Below, piece by piece: positions 36,051 to 47,097 of a DNA stretch of 64,000 nt. How positions within the stretch are numbered: position 1 is the first letter of the stretch; every line of letters begins with the position of its first letter. The stretch comes from Alphaproteobacteria bacterium (GTDB lineage Bacteria > Pseudomonadota > Alphaproteobacteria > DSM-16000 > Inquilinaceae). A program made the translations under genes and the position numbers. The notes below the pieces were generated by a model that was given only the letters and a program-made list of their open reading frames with translations, had not been told where the DNA came from and did no database searches. Location of the stretch: positions 43,005-107,004 of the forward strand of contig JANQSN010000063.1 of the NCBI GenBank assembly GCA_028284045.1, in the 5' to 3' direction.

Positions 36051-38516
36051 ATGCCCGAGATCCAGCGAAGCGACGGCCCCGACAGCCGGCCCCTGCCCAG
36101 CCACGCCCGCGTCGTCGTCATCGGCGGCGGTGTCGTCGGCTGCTCCATCCTCTTCCATCTCGCCAAGTTCGGCTGGAAGGAGGTGGTGCTGCTGGAGCGC
36201 GACGAGCTGACCTCCGGATCGAGCTGGCATGCCGCCGGCCAGATCCACACCATCAGCTCCGACCCCAATATCAGCCGACTGCAGTCCTACACCATCGACC
36301 TCTACCGCGAGATCGAGGAGACGTCGGGGCAGTCCGTCGGCCTGCACATCACCGGTGGCTTCTATGCCGCCTCCACCCGCGACTGGTACGACTACCTGAA
36401 GCGCGAGCGTTCCAAGGCGCGCTATATGGGGCTGCATCAGGAGTTCATCTCGCCGAAGGAGCTGGCGGAGCGCCATCCGCTGATCGACCCGAAGCACTAT
36501 TTCGCGGCGCTGTGGGACGATCAGGACGGCGACCTGGACCCGTCGGGCGCAACCTATGCGTTCGCGAAATCGGCGCGGGCGCACGGCGCGCAGTACTTCA
36601 CCCATACGCCGGTCACCGCGCTCGACCAGCGCGCCGACGGCGCCTGGGACGTGACGACGCCCAAGGGCCGCATCCATGGCGAGCACATCGTCAACTGCGG
36701 CGGGCTGTGGGCGCGGGAGGTCGGCCGCCTGGCCGGGCTGCACCTGCCGGTGCAGCCGATGGAGCATCACTACCTGATCACCGACACGATCCCGGAGATC
36801 GCCGCGCGCATGGAACCGGGCGGGGCGGGGCGCCTGCCGGCCGGCATCGACTACGAGGCCAACGCCTATTTCCGCCAGGAGCGCCAGGGCATGCTGCTCG
36901 GCACCTACGAGCCGAGATCGACCGCCTGGAAGGTCGAGGGCACGCCCTGGGATTTCGGGCATGAGCTGCTGCCGCCGGATCTCGACCGCATCGCCGACCG
37001 CCTGGAACTGTCGTTCGAGCGCATCCCGGCGATCGGTACCGCCGGCATCAAGGACGTCATCAACGGCCCCTTCACCTTCGGACCCGACGGCAACCCGATG
37101 ATCGGGCCGGTGCCGGGCCTGCGGAACTGCTGGGTCGCCGTCGGCGTGATGGCTGGGTTCTGCCAGGGCGGCGGCGTGGGGCTGACGCTGGCGGAGTGGA
37201 TGATCGAGGGCGAGCCGTCCATCGACGTCTGGGCGATGGACGTGGCGCGCTTCGGCGACTTCGCCACGCCGGACTGGGGCACCGTCAAGTCGTCGGAGAA
37301 CTACGAACGCCGCTTCGTCATGACCTTCCCCAACGAGACGCTGCCCAAGGGCCGCCGGCAGAAGACGACCGCGCTCTACGACCGCCTGGTGGGCTGCGGC
37401 GCGCTGATGGGCCAGGGGTTCGGGCTGGAGCATGCGCTGTGGTTCGCCGACGGACCCGACGACGCCCATGAGGATCCGACCTTCCAGCGCAACCGCAGCC
37501 ATGACTACGTCGCCCGCGAGGTGCAGGCGGTGCAGCACCATGTCGGCGGGATCGAGATCGCCAACTACGCCAAGCACGAATTCCGCGGCGCGGGCGCGCG
37601 CGCCCATCTCGACCGGATCCTGGCCGGTCACGTGCCGAAGCCGGGGCGGATCACGCTGACGCCCATGCTGACGGCGAAGGGCCGGCTCTATGGCGACCTG
37701 ACCGTCGCCTGCCTGGGCGCGGATCACTTCATGCTCTACGCCTCCGGCGCGATGCAGGAGGCGCATCGCCGGTGGTTCGAGGCGGACCTGCCCGCCGGCG
37801 TGTACTACGCCAATGTCTCCGACGACTGGCACGGCATCGCGCTGGCGGGGCCCAAATCGCGGGCGCTCCTGCAGGCGCTGACCCGCGACGATGTCGGCGC
37901 CGACGCCTTCCGGTTCCGCGACGTGCGCCGCACCTTCGTCGCCGGCGTGCCGGTGATCCTGAACCGGCTCAGCTTCTCCGGCGAGCTGGGCTTCGAGATC
38001 TATTGCCGCCCGCATTACCTGCTGCGCCTGGCGGAAGCGGTGGAGGCGGTGGGCGATCCGCTCGGCTACCGCTGGTACGGCGCGCGGGCGCTGATGAGCC
38101 TGCGCCTGGAGAAGGGATGGGGCGTGTGGACGCTGGAGTACCGGCCGGACTTCAACGCGGTCGAATCCGGCCTCGACGCCTTCATCGACTGGAAGAAGGA
38201 TTTCGTCGGCAAGGACGCGACCCTGAAGGCCCGCGAGGCCGGGGTGGCGCGCAAGCTGGTCACCATGACCATCGATGCCGCGGAGATCGATGTCAGCAAC
38301 GACGAGGCAATCCTGAAGGACGGTGCGGCCGTGGGCTATGTCTCCTCCGGCGGCTATGCGCACCGGGTCGGCCGCTCGATGGCCATGGGCTATGTGGCGG
38401 CCGCCCAGGCGACGCCCGGCACCCGGTTACAGGTCGAGATTCTCGGCGAGCGCTACGACGCCGACGTCCTGGGCGCGCCGATCTACGATGCCAACGGCGC
38501 GAACATGCGGATGTAG
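36051..38516 (+). CDS. dimethylglycine/sarcosine dehydrogenase-like FAD oxidoreductase with GcvT domain
   Basis: The 821-residue protein has an N-terminal FAD-binding domain (VVVIGGGVVGCSILFHL near residues 21-37) with the SSWHAAG motif where His60 probably carries covalent FAD. The C-terminal half (from about 430) is a GcvT-like aminomethyltransferase domain that transfers one-carbon units to tetrahydrofolate. This is the architecture of dimethylglycine and sarcosine dehydrogenases, which oxidatively demethylate N-methylated glycines. With the MttB-like gene just upstream it suggests a pathway for methylated amine use. The exact substrate is not clear from sequence. It converges with glgE. 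Confidence 0.9.
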   Translation: MPEIQRSDGPDSRPLPSHARVVVIGGGVVGCSILFHLAKFGWKEVVLLERDELTSGSSWHAAGQIHTISSDPNISRLQSYTIDLYREIEETSGQSVGLHITGGFYAASTRDWYDYLKRERSKARYMGLHQEFISPKELAERHPLIDPKHYFAALWDDQDGDLDPSGATYAFAKSARAHGAQYFTHTPVTALDQRADGAWDVTTPKGRIHGEHIVNCGGLWAREVGRLAGLHLPVQPMEHHYLITDTIPEIAARMEPGGAGRLPAGIDYEANAYFRQERQGMLLGTYEPRSTAWKVEGTPWDFGHELLPPDLDRIADRLELSFERIPAIGTAGIKDVINGPFTFGPDGNPMIGPVPGLRNCWVAVGVMAGFCQGGGVGLTLAEWMIEGEPSIDVWAMDVARFGDFATPDWGTVKSSENYERRFVMTFPNETLPKGRRQKTTALYDRLVGCGALMGQGFGLEHALWFADGPDDAHEDPTFQRNRSHDYVAREVQAVQHHVGGIEIANYAKHEFRGAGARAHLDRILAGHVPKPGRITLTPMLTAKGRLYGDLTVACLGADHFMLYASGAMQEAHRRWFEADLPAGVYYANVSDDWHGIALAGPKSRALLQALTRDDVGADAFRFRDVRRTFVAGVPVILNRLSFSGELGFEIYCRPHYLLRLAEAVEAVGDPLGYRWYGARALMSLRLEKGWGVWTLEYRPDFNAVESGLDAFIDWKKDFVGKDATLKAREAGVARKLVTMTIDAAEIDVSNDEAILKDGAAVGYVSSGGYAHRVGRSMAMGYVAAAQATPGTRLQVEILGERYDADVLGAPIYDANGANMRM

Positions 38517-38573
38517 GGCGCTGTCGAGGCCGACGGTGCGGCGAATACGGGCACACGCCCCGTCTTCAGGCCC

Positions 38574-40571
<1,998 letters not shown>

Positions 40572-40669
40572 GGCTTCGGACCCTTCCTTGGCTGACCGGC
40601 GCCCCCCGGAACGGGGCGCGCCGGGACATCAAGTCGATCGGCCGGGTGCGGCCCCGACCGAAACCGCGA

Positions 40670-41965
40670 TCAGTTGCCGTCGGCCGGGGGGGTGTCGCCG
40701 TCCGGCGCGTCGCCGGCGTCGGGCACGGCGGTGTCGTCTGCGCCCTCACCCTCATCCGCCGGGGCGTCGCCGTCGGGCGGCGGCTGGCTGCTGCCGGCGA
40801 GCTGGCGGATCAGCGCGGCGATCTTGGCCGACTCCGCCGCCGCGGCGTCGGCGTCGGCCCGTGACGATTCGTGGTAGAAGGCCGAGTAGAAGAACTCGTC
40901 CAGCGCGAAGACGATGGCCAGGAACGAGGCCGCCTCCTCCGTCTCGCAGGACAGGGTGCCGGTCTGCAGGGCGAACCGGTCGTGGAACACTTCCATCGGC
41001 GCGAGTTCGGTGGTCACCTCGCCGGGGCATTCCCCGGTCAGCCGGCCGATATAGTCTTCGGCAAAGGGTTCGAGCGCCACATCCTCGCTCTGGCGCCGGC
41101 GCTGATGCAGGGCGCCGTTCAGCGATTCGCCGACCTGCCAGATGTGCAGCAGCTCCAACGGCCCCTCCGGCACCCGTTCCGGCGGCACGAAACGAACGTC
41201 CTCGATGCCGGCGATGGCAAGGAACTCGTTGAGGGCGCCGATCGGGATACCGTCGCGGGGGACGTCCGGTGCGGGTTGGCTGCCGTCGGGCGCCGCCGCG
41301 CCGTCCGGTGCGGCGCCGTCCGCGCCCTCGATGCCCGCCGCCTCGGCCAGCGTCGCCTCGAACGCGGCGATCTCCTCCATGAACGGGCCGGCCGCCGCCA
41401 GGCACTCGTTGACCGCCTCCAGCGCGTTGAAGGTGCCGGTCAGCGGGAAGCTGTAGGATTCCCCCTCGATGCCGAGGGTCAGCGTGCTGCCGCGCTTCAG
41501 CGCCTCGATCAGGGCGTTGTCGTCGCCGAGCAGCAGCAGGCGGACGGTCTCGCCGGCATTGACCAACGGCCCCTCGCCGGTGATCTGCTGATCGATGTCG
41601 AGCGACGCGGTGGTCTGCTCCTGCGGCGTCAGCGACCAGTCCGGGTTGACCAGCGAGATGTTGGAGAACCCCTCCAGATTGATGGCGATCACCAGCGTGA
41701 CGCCGTTCTCGTATTCGCGGGCGACGCCGCAATAGCTGATCTGATTGGGCTGCCCGGCGACGGTCTGCGCGCCGCCCTGCCAGCCGTCGATGTCGATGGT
41801 CAGGGCTTCCGGCGGCTCGGGCGGGGCGACCGGCGCCGCCTCGTCGGCCGTCTCGTCCTGGGCGGCGGCGCCGGCGCCGGCCAGGAGGGCCGCCGTCAGG
41901 ACGCCGGCGGCCAGCCAGGGCGCACGCGCGCCGTCGGTGGGACGCCTGACCCTGTTCCGCTGCAT
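40670..41965 (-). CDS. secreted acidic protein of unknown function
   Basis: The 431-residue product has a signal peptide (about 1-36, ending GAGAAAQDE) followed by an acidic, Asp/Glu/Ala-rich protein. The region 50-215 contains a beta-rich domain with four or more Cys residues (SYCGVAREYENGVTLVIAI, and VNECLAAAGPF) resembling small invasion-associated-B-like domains, but I am not confident. A proline/glycine-rich linker (215-245) and a second Cys-containing part (GECPGEVTTELAP, GTLSCETEEA) follow, and it ends in an acidic tail. No known family is recognised. Its leader carries a 15-bp tandem repeat. Confidence 0.55.
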   Translation of the reverse strand: MQRNRVRRPTDGARAPWLAAGVLTAALLAGAGAAAQDETADEAAPVAPPEPPEALTIDIDGWQGGAQTVAGQPNQISYCGVAREYENGVTLVIAINLEGFSNISLVNPDWSLTPQEQTTASLDIDQQITGEGPLVNAGETVRLLLLGDDNALIEALKRGSTLTLGIEGESYSFPLTGTFNALEAVNECLAAAGPFMEEIAAFEATLAEAAGIEGADGAAPDGAAAPDGSQPAPDVPRDGIPIGALNEFLAIAGIEDVRFVPPERVPEGPLELLHIWQVGESLNGALHQRRRQSEDVALEPFAEDYIGRLTGECPGEVTTELAPMEVFHDRFALQTGTLSCETEEAASFLAIVFALDEFFYSAFYHESSRADADAAAAESAKIAALIRQLAGSSQPPPDGDAPADEGEGADDTAVPDAGDAPDGDTPPADGN

Positions 41966-41979
41966 GTCGGCTCATCCAT

Positions 41980-42009
41980 CCAGTTTAGGTGTTGCCAGCT
42001 TAGGTGTTG
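41980..42009 (-). repeat. 15-bp tandem direct repeat before the secreted-protein gene
   Basis: Two adjacent copies of a 15-base unit, CCAGTTTAGGTGTTG (41980-41994) and CCAGCTTAGGTGTTG (41995-42009) on the plus strand, differ at one base. They end 14 bases before the start codon of the gene at 41965. They may be paired protein-binding sites or a slippage duplication. Confidence 0.5.
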
Positions 42010-42188
42010 GGAGTGCCCGACTGGCGATCGCCGCCGGTTCCGCGACAGCCCAGCGCGCCTTGTCGCAGGGGGCGGCGGATCGGCGCTTCGAAGGCGCGCG
42101 CAAGGCCGCGGGCGAAAGGCGCCGATACACTCGTGCAGGGCCGCCGCCCTTGTCAACCGCGCCCCCCATCCAACGCAGTCCCCGGCCC

Positions 42189-44288
42189 TCAGCCATCGGC
42201 GAGGACCTCGCGCACCAGGCGGGTCATCGGATCTTCCGCCGGCGCCGGCGTCTCCGTCTCTGCCGCCAGTGGCGCCACGGGCAGCGGCTGCAATGGCAGC
42301 GGCTCGACCACCAGCGGCTCGACCCCCTGGGGCTCTACCAGCGGTGGGGCCACCGTCTCGGCCGGCAACGGCAACGGCGCGGCCGGCCGACCGCGATGGG
42401 CGGGAACCATGAAGTCGCGCCAGATCCGCGCCGGCACGGTGCCGCCGGTGATGCCGTCCAGCGGGGCGTTGTCGTCGCGGCCGACCCACACGCCGACCAC
42501 CAGATCGGCGGTGAAGCCGACGAACCAGGCGTCGCGGTGATCCTGCGACGTCCCGGTCTTGCCGGCGGCCGGGCGGTCGAGCGCGGCCACCCGACCGGTC
42601 CCGCGATCCAGCACGGCGGCCAGCATGCCGTTCAGCACCGCCACGTCGTCGCCGTCGGCCAGCCGGCCGGGGCCGCCGCCGCTGCGCTCGAACAGTGCGC
42701 GGCCATCGGCCCCGACGACCGCGCGAATGCCGTAGGCGAAGACGCCGTTGCCGCCATTGGCGAAGGTCGCGTAGGCCTGGGTCAGCTCCAGCAGCGACAC
42801 GCCGCCGGTGCCCAGCGCCAGCGACAGCTCCGCCGGCCAGTCGGCGCGGATGCCGAGCCGACGGGCCAGTGCGATCACCCGGTCCGGTCCGACCTCGCGC
42901 ATCACCCGGACCGCCGCCGTATTGGCCGAGTGGGCCAGGGCCTCCTCCGCCGGGATGGTGCCCCGGTAGCGGCCGGAGAAGTTGGCCGGCGTCCAGCCGC
43001 CGATCTCGATCGGGCCGTCCAACACCGGCGTGTCGCCGCTCAGCCCCCGCTCGATCGCCGCCAGATAGACCAGCGGCTTGAAGGCGGAGCCGGGCTGGCG
43101 GACCGCCTGGGTGGCGCGGTTGAATTGGCTGGTCTCGTAGGCGCGCCCGCCGACCATGGCGACGACCGCCCCGTCGGTGGCCAGCGCCACCAAGGCGACC
43201 TGGCCGCCGGGGCCAAGACCGCCGGCATGGCGGGCCACCGCGCCTTGGGCGAGCCGCTGCAGCTCTGGATCGAGCGTCGTGGCGATCGTCAGGTCGACCG
43301 GGTCGTAGCCGACGAAGTCGGGCAGCCGGTCGGCGACCCAATCGGCGAAGTAGCGCGCCTGGCTGCCGACCCCCGGCCGGCGCGGCGGCACCGGCACCGG
43401 GCCGGCCGCCGCCGGTGCGTCCGGCAGGGCGTCCAGGAAGCCGGCATCGACCATCGCCTCCAGCACCACGGCCGCGCGCGCTTCGGCAAGTTCCGGATTG
43501 CTGGTCGGCGAGAAGCGCGACGGCGCCTTGAGCAGGCCGGCCAGCAGGGCCGCCTGCTGCACGCTGACATCCTCGACCCCGATGCCGAAATAGGTGCGGG
43601 CCGCGGCATCCACCCCATAGGCGCCGGCGCCGAGATAGACGCGGTTGAGATAGGCGGCGAGGATCTCGTCCTTGGTGTAGGTCGCCTCCAGCCAGACGGC
43701 GAGCAGGGCCTCCTGGACCTTGCGCCGCAGCGTGCGCTCGTGGCTGAGGAACAGGTTCTTGGCGAGCTGCTGGGTGATGGTCGAGCCGCCCTGCGCCAAC
43801 CGGCCTTCGCGCAGGTTGTGGGTCATCGCCCGCACCAGGCCCCAGGGATCGATGCCCATATGGCTGTAGAACCGGCGGTCCTCGATCGCCAGCACCGCCT
43901 GGATCAGGTGGTCGGGCATATCCTCAAGCCCGACCGCCTGGCCGGTGCTGTCGCCGTAGCGCATCAGCAGGGTTTCGTCGGCCGCCAGGATTCGCAGCTC
44001 GGGCCGACGCTCCGCCACCGTGACCCGGCTGATGTCCGGCAGGTCGTAGGCGAAATAGGCGAGCAACGCCAAGCCGGCGATGGCTGCCCAGATCACCGCC
44101 ACCAATCCCCAGCGCAGCAGGCGCGGCCAGTGACGACGCGACCGCGCCGGCTGGCGGCGCCAACTCGACCGGGCAGCGCCGGCGGAGCGGCGCGCGCCGG
44201 TGGCGGCCCGGCCCCGCCCCTTGGCCGGCGCCCGCGCGGCGGCCGACCGGCCGCGGGCGCGAAGTGGCTGTCTGGAGGACTTGCTCAT
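42189..44288 (-). CDS. penicillin-binding protein 1A (bifunctional)
   Basis: This 699-residue class A PBP polymerises and cross-links peptidoglycan. A very basic N-terminus (1-56) precedes a membrane anchor at 58-80. The glycosyltransferase domain has catalytic Glu136 (EDRRFYSHMGIDPWG) and GGSTITQQLAKN at 168-179. The transpeptidase domain has SxxK at Ser401-Lys404, SAN at 454-456 and KTGTS at 577-581. The C-terminal tail (620-699) is Pro-rich and variable. It follows the LpoA-like activator gene on the same strand, 99 bases downstream, so the enzyme and its probable activator are neighbours. Confidence 0.94.
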   Translation of the reverse strand: MSKSSRQPLRARGRSAAARAPAKGRGRAATGARRSAGAARSSWRRQPARSRRHWPRLLRWGLVAVIWAAIAGLALLAYFAYDLPDISRVTVAERRPELRILAADETLLMRYGDSTGQAVGLEDMPDHLIQAVLAIEDRRFYSHMGIDPWGLVRAMTHNLREGRLAQGGSTITQQLAKNLFLSHERTLRRKVQEALLAVWLEATYTKDEILAAYLNRVYLGAGAYGVDAAARTYFGIGVEDVSVQQAALLAGLLKAPSRFSPTSNPELAEARAAVVLEAMVDAGFLDALPDAPAAAGPVPVPPRRPGVGSQARYFADWVADRLPDFVGYDPVDLTIATTLDPELQRLAQGAVARHAGGLGPGGQVALVALATDGAVVAMVGGRAYETSQFNRATQAVRQPGSAFKPLVYLAAIERGLSGDTPVLDGPIEIGGWTPANFSGRYRGTIPAEEALAHSANTAAVRVMREVGPDRVIALARRLGIRADWPAELSLALGTGGVSLLELTQAYATFANGGNGVFAYGIRAVVGADGRALFERSGGGPGRLADGDDVAVLNGMLAAVLDRGTGRVAALDRPAAGKTGTSQDHRDAWFVGFTADLVVGVWVGRDDNAPLDGITGGTVPARIWRDFMVPAHRGRPAAPLPLPAETVAPPLVEPQGVEPLVVEPLPLQPLPVAPLAAETETPAPAEDPMTRLVREVLADG

Positions 44289-44387
44289 ACCTCAGTCTTC
44301 GCCGAAAAATACAGCGATTTCAAGCGCAACTAAGGCAAAATAAAGAAATAACGTTAGAAGATCCGGGGCCTAGGTCCCAATGGCCTG

Positions 44388-45641
44388 CTAAAGACCGGCG
44401 TCCATGAAGCTGTTCGGCGCCGGGTCGCGCACCGAGGTCCCGGTCTCGGTGACCTGCAGGACCGCCAAGCCGCGCTCCACCAATCCGGTGCGACCGTCGA
44501 ATCGGAAGATGCCGCTGGTCCCGCGGAAGCCCCGCGGATCGGTCAGGCGATCCCGGCCGTAGCCGGCGAAGCCGGGCTGGCCGGCCAGCGTCGCCGCCAG
44601 CGACACCGCGTCATAGGCCAGCGTCGCCACCACCGCCGGGCTCTGGCCGTAGACCGCGGCATAGTCCTGCTCGAACGACGTGCGCAGGCTGGGCTGCGGC
44701 GCGGCGAACCAGGCGCCGACCAGCGCCGGCTCGCCGCCGATCGGCTGACCGGCCCAGATCCCGGTGCCGAGGATCTGGGTATCGCCGACGCCGTAGACGG
44801 GCAGGAGCGAGGCCACCGCGCGCAGCCGGAGGCCGGCATCCGGCATCAGCACCGCGCCCGGCAGCCCGCCGACGAAGGCCGTATCGGCAAAGGGCGTATA
44901 GTCGCCGGCCTCGGCCGGGTAATAGTCGACCGAGGTGAGCCGCGCGCCGCGCGCCTCCGCCACCGCGCGCGCGGCTTGCACGACCGCCCGCCCATAGGGC
45001 CAGTCCGGGGCGATCACGCCGAAATCGGCGATGCCCTGGCGCAGGCCGTACTGCATGATGCGGTCGACCTCGTTGCCCGGCAGGAAGCCCATGACCAGCA
45101 CATTGCCGCCGGCATAGGACGCGTCGGTGGTGAAGGCGATGACGTTGACCCCGTCGGCTCGGGCCAGTTCCGCCACGCCGGGCACGTTGCGGCCGAAGAA
45201 CGGGCCGAGGATCAGGTCCGCGCCGTCGGCCAGCGCGTCGCGGGCGGCGGCGGCGGCCCCCGGTTCCGTGCCGCCGGTATCCCGCGGCAGCAGCTCGAAA
45301 TCGGCGCTGCCGAAATTGATCGCCGCCAGTTCGGCAGCCTGGGACATCATCTGGACGATGCCGCCGGGCGGCCCGCCGGTGATCGGCAGCAACAGCGCGA
45401 CCTTGGCCACGCCGTCGTCGGGCGCGGCGGTCTCCGTCGGTGCCGGCGGCGACGGCACGGTGGTGACGCTGGGACCGGTGGACGGTCCGCCGACCCGCGG
45501 CGTGCAGGCGGCCAGCGCCAGGCCGGCCAGCACGATCAGCGCCGTCGCCGTGGCGCAGCGTCGACCACGCCCCGCGGCGGGTGTACGCTTGTCGCTTGCG
45601 TCCCGGCGGGCCCTGCCGGCGCCCGTCGGCGCGACCGGCAC
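44388..45641 (-). CDS. penicillin-binding protein activator-like lipoprotein (LpoA-related)
   Basis: The protein of about 417 residues has a lipoprotein signal (LIVLAGLALAAC with the lipobox Cys) and a periplasmic-binding-protein-like C-terminal domain. That domain includes VALLLPITGGPPGGIVQMMS, ILGPFFGRNVPGVAELARAD and PALVGAWFAAPQPSLRTSFE, as in the LpoA/YraM C-terminal half. It lacks the N-terminal TPR part of E. coli LpoA, as alphaproteobacterial members do. The start is uncertain. I prefer GTG 45641, which has GGGGAAGG upstream, while GTG 45683 and ATG 45773 are alternatives. It is divergent from rsmI and upstream of PBP1A, matching the rsmI-lpoA-yraN gene group. Confidence 0.8.
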   Translation of the reverse strand: MPVAPTGAGRARRDASDKRTPAAGRGRRCATATALIVLAGLALAACTPRVGGPSTGPSVTTVPSPPAPTETAAPDDGVAKVALLLPITGGPPGGIVQMMSQAAELAAINFGSADFELLPRDTGGTEPGAAAAARDALADGADLILGPFFGRNVPGVAELARADGVNVIAFTTDASYAGGNVLVMGFLPGNEVDRIMQYGLRQGIADFGVIAPDWPYGRAVVQAARAVAEARGARLTSVDYYPAEAGDYTPFADTAFVGGLPGAVLMPDAGLRLRAVASLLPVYGVGDTQILGTGIWAGQPIGGEPALVGAWFAAPQPSLRTSFEQDYAAVYGQSPAVVATLAYDAVSLAATLAGQPGFAGYGRDRLTDPRGFRGTSGIFRFDGRTGLVERGLAVLQVTETGTSVRDPAPNSFMDAGL

Positions 45642-45676
45642 CTGCCTTCCCCGTCCGACGGCTGCCTCGATCGACC

Positions 45677-46645
45677 GTGCCACCGCCCGCCCCTCCCGAT
45701 CGTGAACCCGATAGGCCGCCGGTCTCGAACCCGCATCCGGCGGCGGCGAAGGGTACTGACGAAGCCAGTGCAAGTAAACCGGAGGGCCGCGCCCCGCCGG
45801 GCCTCTACCTTATCGCGATGCCGATCGGTCATGCGCGCGATATCACCTTGCGCGCCTTGGATACGCTGGCCACCGTCGACGTCATCGCCTGCGAGGATAC
45901 CCGCCTGACGGGGCCCTTCCTGCGGCGCTATGGCGTCGCCACGCGGCTGGTCAGCTATCACGAACACAATGCGGAGCGCATGCGCCCGGCCCTGCTCGCC
46001 CGGCTGGGCCGGGGCGCCGCGGTGGCGCTGGTGTCGGATGCCGGGATGCCGCTGGTCTCCGACCCCGGCTACAAGCTGGTGCGCGCCGCGATCGACGCCG
46101 GGGCGGCCGTCACCTGCCTGCCCGGTGCCAGCGCGCCCTTGGCGGCGCTGGTGGTGTCGGGCCTGCCGACCGACCGGTTCCTGATGGCCGGTTTCCTGCC
46201 GGCCAAACCCGCCCAGCGCCGCAGCCGCATCGCCGAGATCGCCAGCGTGCCGGCGACGTCGATCTTTTTGGAGAGCGCGGGCCGGCTCGCCGAAGCGCTG
46301 GCGGCGCTGGCGGCGGGGCTGGGCGACCGGCCGGCGGCGGTCGCCCGGGAGCTTACCAAGCGGTTCGAGGAGGTGCGGCGCGGAACGCTGGACGCGCTCG
46401 CCCGGCACTACGCCGCGGCCGGCCCGCCGAAGGGCGAGATCGTGATCGTCGTCGGGCCGCCGTCCGACGCAGCGCCCGGCCTGGACGACGCGGCCGTCGA
46501 CGCCGCGCTGGCCGACGCGCTGCGGGCCGGTGCCAGCCTGCGCGATGCCGTCGCCGCGGTCGCCGCCGCCAGCGGCCGCCCGCGGCGCGAGGTCTATCGG
46601 CGCGGCCTCGCGCTGACTGCAGACGCGGCCGGCGATGATGGCTGA
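45677..46645 (+). CDS. rsmI: 16S rRNA (cytidine(1402)-2'-O)-methyltransferase
   Basis: RsmI methylates the ribose of C1402 in 16S rRNA. The 322-residue protein has the tetrapyrrole-methylase fold with LYLIAMPIGHARDITLRALD near residues 41-60, the EDTRLTGPFLRRYG motif near 69-82, GRGAAVALVSDAGMPLVSDPGY near 110-131 and the PTGPGASA-like PGASAPLAAL segment near 153-162. The start is GTG 45677, since ATG 45819 would cut into the conserved fold. The N-terminal 38 residues are Pro-rich. yraN overlaps its end by 11 bases. The lppC-like gene is divergent. Confidence 0.92.
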   Translation: MPPPAPPDREPDRPPVSNPHPAAAKGTDEASASKPEGRAPPGLYLIAMPIGHARDITLRALDTLATVDVIACEDTRLTGPFLRRYGVATRLVSYHEHNAERMRPALLARLGRGAAVALVSDAGMPLVSDPGYKLVRAAIDAGAAVTCLPGASAPLAALVVSGLPTDRFLMAGFLPAKPAQRRSRIAEIASVPATSIFLESAGRLAEALAALAAGLGDRPAAVARELTKRFEEVRRGTLDALARHYAAAGPPKGEIVIVVGPPSDAAPGLDDAAVDAALADALRAGASLRDAVAAVAAASGRPRREVYRRGLALTADAAGDDG

Positions 46646-47054
46646 CACCCCGGACGACCCGCGCACCCGCCGGCGCCGCCGGGTGGAGGCCAGCGGCCGG
46701 GCCGGCGAGGCGCGGGCGGCGGCGGCGCTCCGGCGCGCGGGCTGGCGCATCGTCGCCAGCCGCGTCCGCACCCCGGTCGGCGAGATCGACCTGATCGCGC
46801 GGCGCGGCGGCGTCACCGCCTTCGTCGAGGTCAAGACCCGACCGCGGATGGACGCCGCCCTGATCGCCGTCTCGCCCGCCCAGCGCCGGCGCATCGCCGC
46901 TGCGGCGGCGGCCTGGCTCGCCGGGCACCCGGCCGCGGCGGCGGACGAGATCCGCTTCGACGTTGTCGCCGTGGTCGCGGGCCTGCCCGTGCACCATCTG
47001 GAGAACGCGTGGATCCCCGGTTTCGACGACGGCCCGACCACAGTATCCTTCTAG
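46635..47054 (+). CDS. YraN family (UPF0102) nuclease-fold protein
   Basis: This 139-residue protein is of the YraN/UPF0102 family, which has a restriction-endonuclease-like fold of unknown role. The conserved GRAGEARAAAALRRAGWRIV, VGEIDLIARRGG and VTAFVEVKTRPR motifs with the Glu/Asp/Lys of the nuclease core lie near residues 20-75. The length is normal. It overlaps rsmI, and the order rsmI-yraN is conserved across bacteria, with lpoA beside it in many Proteobacteria. Biochemical activity is unproven. Confidence 0.9.
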   Translation: MMADTPDDPRTRRRRRVEASGRAGEARAAAALRRAGWRIVASRVRTPVGEIDLIARRGGVTAFVEVKTRPRMDAALIAVSPAQRRRIAAAAAAWLAGHPAAAADEIRFDVVAVVAGLPVHHLENAWIPGFDDGPTTVSF

Positions 47055-47097
47055 CCACGGGAGCGCGCCGCCGGCGGCGGACAATCGGGGGACCAGT

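Noticed and set aside
34464..38363. Minus-strand 1299-codon frame opposite the MttB and DMGDH-like genes
   Set aside because: It spans two well-identified plus-strand genes and is Arg/His/Asp-rich without domains. It is a shadow frame.
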